From the NCBI GenBank assembly GCA_017483735.1, contig JAFUVF010000039.1:1-64000 (forward strand): a stretch of 64,000 bases of DNA, written 5' to 3'. Below, in pieces: positions 1-8,301 of the stretch. The position numbers and the translations under genes are program-made. The stretch comes from Lachnospiraceae bacterium. Lineage in GTDB: Bacteria > Bacillota > Clostridia > Lachnospirales > Lachnospiraceae. Each line of letters starts with the position of its first letter. The first letter of the stretch is position 1. The notes beneath the pieces were generated by a model, which was not told where the DNA came from, did not search any database, and saw nothing but the letters and a program-made list of their open reading frames with translations.

Positions 1-2
1 AA

Positions 3-44
3 GATTTGGTAATGTTGCACAAAAATGATATATCGGATGAATAA
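3..44 (+). other. possible tail of an upstream coding region
   Basis: Frame 3 stays open from the window edge to a TAA at 42-44, whereas the other two forward frames stop earlier (TAA at 10, TGA at 26). It could be the last 13 codons of a gene that starts before the window. Too short to identify, and given the decay of the next genes it may be non-coding. Confidence 0.2.
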
Positions 45-60
45 GAGAAGAGTACAATAA

Positions 61-309
61 ATGGTACTCGGAAAGCTGATGAAAAAGTTGTTGAAAACAA
101 CAGAAAATTTAACAGAAAACAACAGAATTTTTATGAGACCCGAAGTTATAAGCCTTACCGGCTTTGAGGATGACAATACTGCAAGAGAAATGGCTGATGT
201 GAGTGTTTATGTTCCAAGCCATAAGTATGGAATCGTAGAATCAATTCATAATCTCATCCTTCAGGAGGCAGTAGACCTCATCATGGAACGGGATGGAGTG
301 AAATTGTGA
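61..309 (+). pseudogene. C-terminal fragment of a SIS-domain sugar isomerase
   Basis: The 82 residues match only the end of the sedoheptulose-7-phosphate isomerase (GmhA-like) fold. The strand before the last helices reads VISLTGF, then ADVSVYVPS and the closing helix VESIHNLILQEAVDLI. Full-length members have about 190 residues with a sugar-phosphate-binding loop near the N terminus, and that part is missing. Upstream frames are closed by stops, so the gene has lost its 5' half. It overlaps the next reading frame by four bases, an operon-like arrangement left from a heptose or surface-sugar pathway. The assignment rests on motif similarity and is moderate. Confidence 0.55.
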
Positions 310-665
310 TACCTTTAGCAATCCCCGACCTATCGGGAAATGAGAGAAAATATTTAAATAAATGTATAGACAGCACATACGTCTCTTCGGTTGGACCATT
401 TGTGGATAGGCTTGAATCTTTGATAGCTGAGATATCAGGAGCCAAGTACGGTGTGGCTGTTTCATCAGGAACAACGGGTCTCCATACAGCTTTAACGGCT
501 TATGGGGTTGGTAGGGATGATATTGTAATCATTCCTTCGTTTACGTTTATAGCAACAGCAAACGCTATTTCTCACTGTGGGGCAACTCCGTGGCTGATGG
601 ATATAAAATCGGACTCTTGGTGTATAAGGAAACAGATAAACAGTTTTCTAAGGTATTTGAGATAA
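306..665 (+). pseudogene. N-terminal fragment of a DegT/DnrJ/EryC1-type sugar aminotransferase
   Basis: The start IPLAIPDLSGNE, the segment YVSSVGPFVDRLE, the cofactor-site strand VAVSSGTTGLHTAL and the strand IVIIPSFTFIATANAI are typical of the first 100 residues of PLP-dependent nucleotide-sugar aminotransferases such as the LegC family. The similarity ends after about residue 100 (near base 605), and the frame then stops in unrelated sequence. The catalytic lysine, normally near residue 185, and the remaining two thirds of the enzyme are gone. The same DNA from about 600 onward reads in another frame as the middle of a glycosyltransferase, so an internal deletion joined the two genes. It cannot be a working aminotransferase. 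Confidence 0.7.
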
Positions 666-1273
666 ATGAAGGAGATGGATTCGGGGCAGAGCTGAATAAG
701 GCATTGAATAGTAGTTGTGGATGGATTGCAGTCAGGGATGCCGATGCGGAATTTGAATCAGATTTCGTAGAGCATATTGGGAAATATGTTCTAAACCCTG
801 GAACGATGCATTTCTCGGCTGGTAGGGCTTTGTTTAGTAATTATGCATGGTCATTGAAGCGGTTTGGCTTCGACAGAGTTGCACAGATAAAGAGATTTTC
901 TGAACTGGTAGATGCATGGCAGAAAAATAAAGTGATTCCGCTTTCCTTTGAAAAATTTGATGAGAAGCGTTCAGCATTCAAGATTCAGAAGGGTAATCGG
1001 ATTGCAGTCTGGGGAACCGGATCTGCGGGAAGCCAGGTGGCAGATGCGGTAAGAGTGAACGAAGCAGAACTGGTTGCTGCTTATGATATTGATACTTTAA
1101 AGCAGGGCAAACCGTTCTACAGTGTTACGACACAGAATCCGAAAGAACTGACGAATTTTAATGATTTTGATTACCTTGTGGCTGCAAATTATACGAGGTT
1201 CAAGGAGATAAAAGAAGGCGCAATAGGATATGGCGTGCCGGAAGAGAAGATATTGCTGATGAATCAATTATAA
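590..1273 (+). pseudogene. 5'-truncated glycosyltransferase with C-terminal Rossmann-like domain
   Basis: The first recognisable segments look like the inside of a GT-A glycosyltransferase: GFGAELNKALNSSCGWIAV followed by RDADAEF, a DXD-type metal and nucleotide-sugar motif. The usual N-terminal strand and P-x-Y motif are absent. After residue about 135 comes a separate nucleotide-binding-like domain (RIAVWGTGSAGSQVADAV) that ends with GVPEEKILL. The 5' end was lost in the deletion that removed the rest of the upstream aminotransferase. Whether the remnant is translated is unknown: the ATG at 590 lies in aminotransferase-derived DNA. A second, shorter copy of the same tail lies directly downstream. 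Confidence 0.5.
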
Positions 1274-1278
1274 GAAAA

Positions 1279-1323
1279 GTCGGCGTGCCGGACGAGAAGA
1301 TCGTGAGACCTTATGAGGTGTGA
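1279..1323 (+). pseudogene. orphan 3' tail of a paralogous gene
   Basis: The translation VGVPDEKIVRPYEV followed by TGA repeats the end of the preceding gene, which closes GVPEEKILLMNQL. It is the last 14 codons of a related Rossmann-domain gene whose body has been lost. It overlaps the 3' end of the reverse-strand nuclease gene by 13 bases, so it marks the edge of that cassette. Confidence 0.5.
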
Positions 1324-1913
1324 GGTGGCAACACATAATTCTTATTGTGGTAAAGCACGGATTCTGTTCCATCGGGCAGATACTTCTTCTTGTATAGCAA
1401 TGTCCACCTTGCCTGACCAAACGAATAGTCACGATTGGTTTTGGGGAAGATGGAGCGGCAGAAGCGGTCTTCTGAGTCCTCTCTCTTATCAAGGAAAAGA
1501 TAAACCTCCTGTCCTTGTGCAATATTGTCGAGCAGATACTCGGCTTCAATCTGGGAAAAGAACTGAAGCCTTTTACGATTATAACGGAACACGGTGGAGT
1601 TATCATCAAGCAGCTTTTCGAGCATTCCGGTAAAGAGTATGCGATCACGGACATTGTCATCAATGAAGGAAGAGCTCGCAATATGATTACGGGCATCAGC
1701 GGATGAGAGCAGTTCGTCAAATATGTAGTTGCGACCCCGGTTATCACGACGGTCTTGCAAATAGTGAAGCCCCATAAGGTGATAGCAGTCCTGTTTGTCA
1801 AAACCGATATCAAAAGATAAGTTTTTCCCAGCACGACCAAGATGGATGGTGTAGCGAGTATCCAAAAGTTTACAGAAGGAGGTCAGGCATTCCAAAATGC
1901 TATCTTCAATCAT
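1311..1913 (-). CDS. PBECR4-like nuclease domain protein (putative toxin)
   Basis: A 200-residue protein with no signal peptide or membrane segment. The segments LDTRYTIHLGRAGKNLSFDI and FDKQDCYHLMGLHYL resemble the PBECR4 family, one of the phage-associated Barnase/EndoU/colicin E5-D/RelE-like RNase folds; this is recognition by eye. The start is set at the ATG at 1913, not the TTG at 1919, because GGAG at 1924-1921 lies seven bases before it. Upstream on the same strand is a consensus promoter, a roughly 130-base structured leader and a perfect terminator, so the gene is probably expressed only by read-through. It is opposite to its decayed neighbours, which fits a mobile cassette. The nuclease activity is inferred, not shown. 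Confidence 0.6.
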   Translation of the reverse strand: MIEDSILECLTSFCKLLDTRYTIHLGRAGKNLSFDIGFDKQDCYHLMGLHYLQDRRDNRGRNYIFDELLSSADARNHIASSSFIDDNVRDRILFTGMLEKLLDDNSTVFRYNRKRLQFFSQIEAEYLLDNIAQGQEVYLFLDKREDSEDRFCRSIFPKTNRDYSFGQARWTLLYKKKYLPDGTESVLYHNKNYVLPPHTS

Positions 1914-1938
1914 AATCAATCTCCGTACAAAAGGTTAT

Positions 1939-1973
1939 AAAAATTGGCTCTCCCACCGAAGCAGAAGAGCCAA
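1939..1973 (-). terminator. intrinsic terminator between the small RNA and the nuclease gene
   Basis: A perfect 8-bp stem (TTGGCTCT with AGAGCCAA) around a 14-base loop is followed by five T residues on the reverse strand. It lies between the promoter and the nuclease start, so most transcripts should end before the gene. Confidence 0.85.
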
Positions 1974-2097
1974 GTGATGTTTTCATCGCCAGTTTTTGGG
2001 AACCATCCAACCATGATAAAGCTCCACGCGCACCGCTTACTGGCACGACACAACGCTTCAACGCTTGAACAGACACACTCCGTTGCCTGTTATTAAC
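1939..2097 (-). ncRNA. putative structured leader or small RNA upstream of the PBECR4-like gene
   Basis: Transcription from the promoter at 2132-2104 should begin near 2097 and stop at the hairpin ending near 1939, giving an RNA of about 150-160 bases with no plausible reading frame. It contains a tandem 8-base repeat AAGCGTTG, complementary segments GGCA and TGCC plus CAACG and CGTTG that could close a stem, and a small hairpin GATG-AAAA-CATC just before the terminator. I do not recognise an Rfam family. The order promoter, short RNA, terminator, nuclease is that of type III toxin-antitoxin loci, but a plain attenuated leader is equally possible. Confidence 0.5.
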
Positions 2098-2103
2098 ATC
2101 TTT

Positions 2104-2132
2104 ATTATAGGGGCTGGGGGTAATTTTGTCAA
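2104..2132 (-). promoter_or_regulatory. consensus sigma-A promoter
   Basis: On the reverse strand TTGACA (2132-2127) is followed by exactly 17 bases and TATAAT (2109-2104), a full match to the housekeeping consensus. It points at the small RNA and PBECR4-like gene. Confidence 0.85.
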
Positions 2133-2176
2133 GATAGGGACAAAAGATAGATATACACAGCGAGGATTAACACACA

Positions 2177-3253
2177 ATGGTAACAGATGAAATAGTAAAA
2201 CATAATTCTTATGTCATCTATGGCGCACAGGTAATTGCTGTAGGTACGAGGGAGGCGATAGCACATCTGACAGGGTTACAGCCTGCATCCTTTGCTGTGG
2301 GCAAACCTGCAGGGAAAACCTGGTTTCCGACAGGCAATCCGGAGGAGATAGACGGCATTCCTGTGGTATCCATTGATGATGTCAGTACGGATACTTTCAT
2401 CGTTATCGGCGTGACGGAGCTGATTCAGCAGGAGGTTATCCCCTATTTGGATGAGCATGGTTATACGAGCTACTATGCCCTGACGCAGCACGAAGAACAT
2501 TTGCTGATGTCGGAATATTACAAAAGTGTGGGATTGTTTCCTGTAATCAATGATTCACAGCACAGTGTTTCGCAGAATATTGATTTTGCGATGTATGAGG
2601 TCAGGAATGATAAGGATAAGCCGTTATCACATCATCCCGACTTATATCCCTATGAGATTCCGATTCAGGCCGGTGCCGCGATTGCGGAGAAGTCAATAGC
2701 GGATGTTAAGGACGACAAAGGTATTAACATCTCAAAGAAGAACCGCATGTATTGTGAGATGTCTGCTGTTTATTGGGTTTGGAGGAACATAAATCACGAC
2801 TGGATAGGCATAGAGCACTATCGCCGTCATCTGCTGGTAAAACCGGAAATGCTTACAGATGATATTGATGCAATTATGCCGTTGCCCTATATCTGCTATC
2901 CACACGAAATGGCACAGTTTCTACGTTTTACCACAGAGAATGTATTAGATGCATTGCTTAAGACTTTGAAGGAGCTGCATCCTAGCGAATATGATGACTA
3001 TCATAAAATCCTCTATGGGAAATACCAATATACATACAACCTTGTATGTGCGAGAAAGAGAGTTTTCGATAATTATTGTCAATGGTTTTTCGAGATAACT
3101 GAGCATATGGAGAAGAACTATGGTGCAGAGGTGCCTGAGCTGATTGAAACGAGAGCATTTTCCTATGTTGCTGAAGTACTGACAAATCTCTACTTTATGT
3201 ATCATCAAAAAGATTTGCGGATACGGCATGTGGAGAAGGCAATTTATACATAA
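2177..3253 (+). CDS. DUF4422 family capsular polysaccharide glycosyltransferase
   Basis: A cytosolic 358-residue protein in two parts. Residues 1 to about 120 look like a Rossmann-type domain (YVIYGAQVIAVGTREAIAHL). Residues from about 140 are a DUF4422 domain: IPIQAGAAIAEKSIADVKDD, NISKKNRMYCEMSAVYWVW and the strongly conserved WIGIEHYRRHL. DUF4422 proteins occur in capsule and exopolysaccharide clusters and are regarded as glycosyltransferases. The N-terminal part is of the same kind as the C-terminal domain of the glycosyltransferase remnant at 590-1273, suggesting domain shuffling in this locus. The start ATG follows GAGGATTAACACACA, so the ribosome site (GAGG) is somewhat distant. The acceptor and donor sugars cannot be told. 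Confidence 0.75.
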   Translation: MVTDEIVKHNSYVIYGAQVIAVGTREAIAHLTGLQPASFAVGKPAGKTWFPTGNPEEIDGIPVVSIDDVSTDTFIVIGVTELIQQEVIPYLDEHGYTSYYALTQHEEHLLMSEYYKSVGLFPVINDSQHSVSQNIDFAMYEVRNDKDKPLSHHPDLYPYEIPIQAGAAIAEKSIADVKDDKGINISKKNRMYCEMSAVYWVWRNINHDWIGIEHYRRHLLVKPEMLTDDIDAIMPLPYICYPHEMAQFLRFTTENVLDALLKTLKELHPSEYDDYHKILYGKYQYTYNLVCARKRVFDNYCQWFFEITEHMEKNYGAEVPELIETRAFSYVAEVLTNLYFMYHQKDLRIRHVEKAIYT

Positions 3254-3343
3254 GCGATCTTCAACTATAGATAAAAATGCAAGAAATGTAAATATCAGAA
3301 ACAGCATGGAGTAAATCGGCGTGAGAATAACGGAGGGTGAGAA

Positions 3344-4303
3344 ATGAGCAATATGTACGCTTCAAAGAGAATACTTGTCACAGGTGGTGCCGGCTTTATC
3401 GGCTCCCATCTCTGCAAAAGATTAGTGGAAGAGGGCAATGATGTCATATGCCTTGATAACTTTTTTACAGGCTCTAAGGGGAATATAGAAGGTCTTCTTG
3501 ATTACCACAACTTTGAATTGATCCGTCATGATGTGACGGAGCCTATACTTTTGGAGGTTGACCAGATTTACAATCTTGCATGCCCTGCATCTCCGGTGCA
3601 TTACCAGTACAATCCGGTAAAGACCATCAAGACATCAGTTTTGGGAGCAACCAATATGCTGGGACTGGCAAAGCGTGTAAAGGCGAGAATACTTCAGGCG
3701 AGTACCTCGGAGGTCTACGGCAACCCTGCAGTGCATCCCCAGCCGGAGGAGTATTGGGGGAATGTGAATCCCATCGGTATTCGTTCCTGCTATGACGAGG
3801 GCAAACGAGTTGCAGAGACCCTGTTTTTTGATTATCACAGACAGAATGATGTGGATATCAAGGTAATCCGCATCTTCAATACCTATGGTCCGAATATGAA
3901 TCAGAATGACGGACGAGTGGTAAGCAATTTCATAGTGCAGGCGTTGAAGGGTAAGGATATCACGATCTACGGCGACGGCACGCAGACGAGAAGCTTTTGT
4001 TATGTGGATGATCTGGTAGAGGGCATGATCCGTATGATGAACAGCAGGGAGGGCTTCACGGGCCCTGTGAATCTGGGGAATCCCGGAGAGTTTACGATGC
4101 TGGAGCTGGCTGAGAAGGTAATTAGTCTTACCGGAAGCAGTTCAAAGATTATATATCAACCGCTTCCGCAGGATGACCCCACACAGAGGAAACCAGTGAT
4201 AGATCTGGCGAAGAAAGAACTAGGTTGGGAACCCACGATAATGCTGGATGAGGGGTTAAAGCGGACTATCGAGTATTTCGGAAGTGTGGTGCAGGTTCTG
4301 TGA
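3344..4303 (+). CDS. UDP-glucuronate decarboxylase (UDP-xylose synthase), extended SDR family
   Basis: Makes UDP-xylose from UDP-glucuronate, supplying a pentose donor for surface polysaccharide. Residues 8-20 hold the NAD-binding motif [13 protein letters not shown]. The UXS signature follows: [20 protein letters not shown], the catalytic STSEVYG serine region and the YDEGKR tyrosine-lysine pair (YxxxK form), then [10 protein letters not shown] and [14 protein letters not shown]. The length of 319 is normal for bacterial UXS. A GGAGG lies eight bases before the ATG. The gene overlaps the next one by four bases, so the decarboxylase and glycosyltransferase are co-translated. The alternative would be a dTDP-glucose dehydratase, but the CPASP motif argues for UXS. 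Confidence 0.88.
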   Translation: MSNMYASKRILVTGGAGFIGSHLCKRLVEEGNDVICLDNFFTGSKGNIEGLLDYHNFELIRHDVTEPILLEVDQIYNLACPASPVHYQYNPVKTIKTSVLGATNMLGLAKRVKARILQASTSEVYGNPAVHPQPEEYWGNVNPIGIRSCYDEGKRVAETLFFDYHRQNDVDIKVIRIFNTYGPNMNQNDGRVVSNFIVQALKGKDITIYGDGTQTRSFCYVDDLVEGMIRMMNSREGFTGPVNLGNPGEFTMLELAEKVISLTGSSSKIIYQPLPQDDPTQRKPVIDLAKKELGWEPTIMLDEGLKRTIEYFGSVVQVL

Positions 4304-5721
4304 GAATGTATCATACCCCCAAAATCTCAATCATAATAGCCACCCATAACAGTTCGGAGCACCTCTCCGAATGTCTGGACAGCATCCTTACCCAGTCCTT
4401 TGAAGATATCGAGGTATTGGTGGTGGATGTATGCTCCGCAGACGGCACAGGAGAGCTTCTTTCGGAGGCTGCAAGGAAGGATGAGCGTGTGGTGTTTCTT
4501 TCCGACAATATGGGCAGTATCGGGCATGCGAAGAACCTGGCGCTTGACCGTGTCAGGGCTCCTTATGTGATGTTAGTGGAGCCGGAGGACTGTCTTAGTA
4601 GTGATGCTTTGGAATATTTCTCAAACGCTCTGGGGGATGATGCGGAGGCGGATCTCCTTGCATGCGAGACAGACTGCTTTGGCGATGATTCCTCTGGCAG
4701 GACTAATGCTGACAGGAAGCGTATCATGGCGGAGGCGAACAGGAAGGATGGCAGGAAGCGGGCGGTTGAGAACCGTCTCATGCGAAGCTGGGCGTTTGAT
4801 TTTTTTGCCGTCTACAGGACGGATTATCTTAGGAATAATGGAATCAGACATTATGAGGAGCCGGGCTTTGGCAGGCAGGATGCGGCATTCAGATTCCTTG
4901 CCATGGCGAAGGCTGTTCCGAAGCTGTCCGTAGCGGTCAGGTATGAGAAGCGGCTGGAGCCTGCCGGGGCGCTTATAACGGATGAGAAGACGGTTACCGA
5001 TGTTTGCCGTGAATTCCGCTTCCTTAAGAGGGAGCTTCAGAAGGATATGGAGCTCTGGCGGCAGATGAGGCTTATATACTGGCAGGCTTATTATGACAGG
5101 AATATGCTTTTGTATGAGATGCTTTCGGACAGTTTGCGCACGAAGCTGTCCGGGAGGATGCAGGCTGACATTAAGGAAGCAATATATCATAAGGAATTCA
5201 GCCGTGAGTATTTTGATATAACGGTGCGGGATGAGATGGAGCTTCTGCTTAAATCAGCAGATGAATTTGATAGCTTCCAAAGGGAGAAGCTTCTAATGCG
5301 AAGGACAGAGAGAGCGGAGACATTATTAAAGGAAGGAAGACAGAGCAGTATGCTCTTTGGAGAGACAGGGACGGAGCCGGAAAGGCTTACAGGAGAGGAA
5401 GTTGAGCGTATGGAGGAAATCCGGCGCAAATACCGCCTGAACCGGAAATGGCTGAGGGAGGAGATGGCGCATGATATGGGGCCTCTCCGCATGCTTCTGG
5501 GGCTTACGGCGGATGAGATGGGAGAGCTTATAGGGGTGTCGGGCAGCACCTACAGAGAATTGGAGTCTGGAAAGAAGGAGGTCAGCTGGGACCAGTATCT
5601 GGCACTTCTCTTTGTGTTCAGGTTTAACGATAGAACGTCTGCTGTGGTGGATACGCTGGGGCTATATCCGGAGCCCTTGCAGATAAGGATGAAGAAGGGC
5701 GTGGTCAGCATTTATGCCTGA
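4300..5721 (+). CDS. family 2 glycosyltransferase with C-terminal helix-turn-helix-like domain
   Basis: Residues 5-120 are a GT2 domain: [35 protein letters not shown] and SADGTGELL. The metal-binding DXD position reads EPEDC instead of DXD, so donor binding may be altered or lost. After a long helical, charged middle part (about 150-370) the last 80 residues form a compact domain, [20 protein letters not shown] then [11 protein letters not shown] and LGLYPEPL, which looks like an XRE-type helix-turn-helix. The following gene carries a homologue of this tail as a free-standing protein. GT2 enzymes rarely carry DNA-binding-like tails. Start is GTG at 4300 overlapping the upstream stop; the ATG at 4306 is an alternative. 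Confidence 0.7.
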   Translation: MRMYHTPKISIIIATHNSSEHLSECLDSILTQSFEDIEVLVVDVCSADGTGELLSEAARKDERVVFLSDNMGSIGHAKNLALDRVRAPYVMLVEPEDCLSSDALEYFSNALGDDAEADLLACETDCFGDDSSGRTNADRKRIMAEANRKDGRKRAVENRLMRSWAFDFFAVYRTDYLRNNGIRHYEEPGFGRQDAAFRFLAMAKAVPKLSVAVRYEKRLEPAGALITDEKTVTDVCREFRFLKRELQKDMELWRQMRLIYWQAYYDRNMLLYEMLSDSLRTKLSGRMQADIKEAIYHKEFSREYFDITVRDEMELLLKSADEFDSFQREKLLMRRTERAETLLKEGRQSSMLFGETGTEPERLTGEEVERMEEIRRKYRLNRKWLREEMAHDMGPLRMLLGLTADEMGELIGVSGSTYRELESGKKEVSWDQYLALLFVFRFNDRTSAVVDTLGLYPEPLQIRMKKGVVSIYA

Positions 5722-6025
5722 TATGTTTGCGGATGAACTAAATAGTCTCAACAGAGATGAGGTAATGGGAAGGCTTGCGCTGAAGCTTCCGATGATTAGC
5801 GGCGAGATGGGCACAACTCCCGCAGGCATAGCCGAGAGAACAGGGCTGGATGCCGAGAGAGTGAGAAATATTGCGGCCGGAAGAAGAAAGATGAAGTGGA
5901 GCGAATATATGAGCATCCTCTTTCTGCTATGGAATGATGAGAAGGGGCGTGAGCAGGTGGAAAAGCTGGGGCTTTTCCCGGAGGCTTTGAAAAATGCAAT
6001 GTCAGTGAACCGCAATGCGCATTAA
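5714..6025 (+). CDS. small XRE-like helix-turn-helix protein
   Basis: A 103-residue soluble protein: an N-terminal acidic helix, then GTTPAGIAERTGLDAERVRN as the putative helix-turn-helix, then WSEYMSILFLLW and LGLFPEAL. It aligns along about 70 residues with the C-terminal domain of the preceding glycosyltransferase, sharing tryptophan-x-x-tyrosine, the LxFxx core and the LGL[YF]PExL end. It starts eight bases before the stop of that gene, so the two are translationally coupled. It likely binds DNA or the partner protein; no target can be named. It overlaps the next gene, on the opposite strand, by four bases at the 3' ends. Confidence 0.65.
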   Translation: MPDMFADELNSLNRDEVMGRLALKLPMISGEMGTTPAGIAERTGLDAERVRNIAAGRRKMKWSEYMSILFLLWNDEKGREQVEKLGLFPEALKNAMSVNRNAH

Positions 6026-6627
6026 AGCTCCTCCTTCAAATGCTTTATTATGCTGTCCCTTGACAGGGAATTGAGCTCCTCCGCCGTTTGGAGGAGCTTA
6101 TTTATTTTTTCGGGAGTTTTCTTTTCCTTATAATATTTTGCCAGATCTATATAAGTCCTCGAAACATCGGTCTTTGTGCTGACGGCAAATTCCATAACGC
6201 TTACGGCGGCATCCATTTTTTCAAGAGCAATCAGCCTGTCGGCCCATTTCTGTAATGTCGCCGCAAGTGAGGTATAATTTTCATCGAATTTTGTGAGGGC
6301 GGTAATATTTGCCGTTCCGTATTCAAGCTTTAAATCAGTATTGGTAAAGCCTGTCAGATTGACGATATTTTCGGTGGAGAGATATTTTATCGTATCTATA
6401 CAGTCCTTCACGATATCGTCATCTGCGCATATTTCGACAGGCAGCTTATCCAGAGGAATCTTGATATAATCCAGCCCCTCCAGAGATTTTTTTCTCGTGG
6501 AGTTCGCACGGCTCTCCCTGTCCCAGAAATTCCTGTTGTCTCTGTCGATTTCATTGCGGGATTTGTGTAATCTGTGGGTCAAAACAATAATAAATATAAA
6601 AAAACTTGTTAAAAATGGCAATTTCAT
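6022..6627 (-). CDS. membrane-anchored protein of unknown function with TPR-like C terminus
   Basis: 201 residues. The start ATG at 6627 is chosen over upstream in-frame codons because AAGG lies ten bases before it and the protein then begins with one membrane helix (LPFLTSFFIFIIVLTHRL), a normal N-terminal anchor. A polar region follows, then repeated amphipathic helices near the end (KWADRLIALEKMDAAVSVME, YIDLAKYYKEKKTPEKINKL) that resemble tetratricopeptide repeats. The topology suggests an anchor with a cytosolic or external helical body. I do not recognise the family. It is divergent from the small protein gene at 6689. Confidence 0.6.
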   Translation of the reverse strand: MKLPFLTSFFIFIIVLTHRLHKSRNEIDRDNRNFWDRESRANSTRKKSLEGLDYIKIPLDKLPVEICADDDIVKDCIDTIKYLSTENIVNLTGFTNTDLKLEYGTANITALTKFDENYTSLAATLQKWADRLIALEKMDAAVSVMEFAVSTKTDVSRTYIDLAKYYKEKKTPEKINKLLQTAEELNSLSRDSIIKHLKEEL

Positions 6628-6634
6628 ATATAAT
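6606..6634 (+). promoter_or_regulatory. probable sigma-A promoter for the small protein and VanW gene
   Basis: TTGTTA (6606-6611), 17 bases, then TATAAT (6629-6634), 55 bases before the ATG at 6689. It overlaps the start of the divergent gene. The stretch is AT-rich, so a chance match is possible. Confidence 0.5.
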
Positions 6635-6688
6635 AACCTTTTGTTAAAGTATATGTAAAAATAAGTATAAACCAAACGGAGCCAGATT

Positions 6689-6796
6689 ATGTTAAATATG
6701 AATAATAAGAAGACCAGACAGAGGATATCCGCAGTGATCATCATTATTCTTGTACTGGCTATGGTAATACCTACTTTATCATATTTGTTTCAGTAA
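6689..6796 (+). CDS. 35-residue single-pass membrane protein
   Basis: The frame reads MLNMNNKKTRQRISAV, then a hydrophobic helix IIIILVLAMVIPTLSYLF, then stop. A good ribosome site (CGGAG) lies eight bases before the ATG, and a likely promoter precedes it. The positively charged N terminus followed by one helix predicts a cytosolic N terminus. Very short basic-plus-helix proteins of this kind are common in Clostridia and usually missed by gene callers. It is 20 bases from the VanW gene and probably cotranscribed with it. The function is unknown. Confidence 0.6.
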   Translation: MLNMNNKKTRQRISAVIIIILVLAMVIPTLSYLFQ

Positions 6797-6816
6797 ATCA
6801 ATTTGAGGATATTATT

Positions 6817-8301
6817 ATGAAGAAAATCGGAATTTGTGCATTGACGGCGGCTTTCATGCTGGGGGTATCCGGCATCACGTCCATAGCGGTGGAGAACAAG
6901 GCTATGGAGGCCGCAACCGCCACCATCAGGGAAGGAATTGTTGCTGAGGACGTGAATCTTGCAGGGTTTAGCCGTATCGAGGCAAAGGCGGCCATAGAGG
7001 CGAGAGTGGAGGAGATCAAAAACACTCCCATCATATTAAATGCAGCGGGAGGTAATACAGTGCGCACTACAGCCGGAGAGCTGGGCGTGATATGGGTCAA
7101 CCCCGAGATAATTGACGAGGCACTTGTTCTGGGGGATGCAGGAGATGTGGTAACCCGCTACAAGCTCTTAAAGGATATGGAGAACGGCGGCATAGACCTT
7201 CATATAGAGATAGAGCCGGACAAGGCTATGATAAAGGATATCATAGAGGAGTACTGCGTCAGATATGACAAGAAGGTTGTAAATACCTCTCTTAAGAGGG
7301 ATGACGGCAGCTTTCAGATAATCGAGGGAACGCTGGGTTATGCCACAAATGTGGATGCGACTGTGGACAGGATATATGATTTCTTGAGCAATGAATGGGA
7401 TCATTATGAGACCAGCATAGATCTTGTGGTGGAGGATGTACAGCCTGCCGGAGATACGGATGAGCTTATGCAGCTTACGGACCTTCTTGGAACCTTTACA
7501 ACCTCATACAAATCCTCGGGAACTGCGAGGGCTGTGAATGTTGCCAACGGCTGCAAGCTTATAAACGGCACCACGCTCTATCCCGGAGAGGAGTTTTCGA
7601 CCCTTGCGAAGATCACTCCCTTTACTCTCGCAAACGGCTATCAGTCCGCAGGCTCATACTCCAACGGACTCGTGGTGGAGAGCATAGGCGGCGGCATCTG
7701 TCAGGTGTCCAGCACACTTTACAATGCGGTGCTTCGAGCGGAGCTTTCCGTTACGGAGAGACATAACCACTCCATGATAGTGAGCTATGTGGAGCCCTCG
7801 GATGATGCGGCCATCGCAGAGGATGCGGGAACGGATTTCAGATTCGTAAATAATCTTGATCATCCCATATATATAGAGGGAATAACTGCGGACAAGACCA
7901 TTACCTTCAACATATACGGCATAGAGACCAGAGATCCGGCACACAGCGTGGAATTTGAGTCCGAGATATTGGAGGAGGTTGTCCCCGAGGGAGATGCCAT
8001 CCTCACGGAGGGGCAGTATCCTTTGGGTTATGTGAGCGTGCAGAGTGCACATACGGGATACAGCGCAAGACTCTGGAAGATAGTAAAGGAGAACGGTGTT
8101 GAGACCGGCAGAGAGATAGTGAACAAGAGTACCTACAAGGCGGTACAGCGCACGGCCATAGTGGGCGTAGCCACCACAAACCAGGAGGCGCAGAGAGCTG
8201 TTATTACCGCCGTGGGAACAGGAGATCTCGAACATGTACGTGCGGTAATCAACCAGTACACCCAGCCCAGAGTAGCAGTGGATCAGGGCGAGGAAGATTA
8301 G
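6817..8301 (+). CDS. VanW family cell-wall protein with peptidoglycan-binding-like domain
   Basis: An exported 494-residue protein. Residues 1-25 form a signal-like segment (ALTAAFMLGVSGITSIAV). Residues 30-210 resemble the peptidoglycan-binding domain seen before VanW (IVAEDVNLAGFSRIEAKAAI). Residues about 230-370 are the VanW core: VANGCKLINGTTLYPGEEFS, NGLVVESIGGGICQVSSTLYNA and the HNHSMIVSY segment. The tail after 390 is G5-like. VanW proteins are linked to the cell envelope and named from vancomycin-resistance clusters, but the biochemical role is not established. Its TAG overlaps the next start codon by one base. Confidence 0.85.
   Translation: MKKIGICALTAAFMLGVSGITSIAVENKAMEAATATIREGIVAEDVNLAGFSRIEAKAAIEARVEEIKNTPIILNAAGGNTVRTTAGELGVIWVNPEIIDEALVLGDAGDVVTRYKLLKDMENGGIDLHIEIEPDKAMIKDIIEEYCVRYDKKVVNTSLKRDDGSFQIIEGTLGYATNVDATVDRIYDFLSNEWDHYETSIDLVVEDVQPAGDTDELMQLTDLLGTFTTSYKSSGTARAVNVANGCKLINGTTLYPGEEFSTLAKITPFTLANGYQSAGSYSNGLVVESIGGGICQVSSTLYNAVLRAELSVTERHNHSMIVSYVEPSDDAAIAEDAGTDFRFVNNLDHPIYIEGITADKTITFNIYGIETRDPAHSVEFESEILEEVVPEGDAILTEGQYPLGYVSVQSAHTGYSARLWKIVKENGVETGREIVNKSTYKAVQRTAIVGVATTNQEAQRAVITAVGTGDLEHVRAVINQYTQPRVAVDQGEED

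Noticed and set aside
1268..1840. Alternative 190-codon reverse frame over the nuclease gene
   Set aside because: The frame ending at 1311 has the ribosome site, promoter and family motifs; this one has none.
2126..2154. Forward promoter TTGTCA-17-AGATAT before the DUF4422 gene
   Set aside because: The -10 match is poor and the -35 is the complement of the strong reverse promoter; too weak to list.
4621..5190. 189-codon reverse frame inside the GT2-HTH gene
   Set aside because: No family features; the forward gene explains the DNA.
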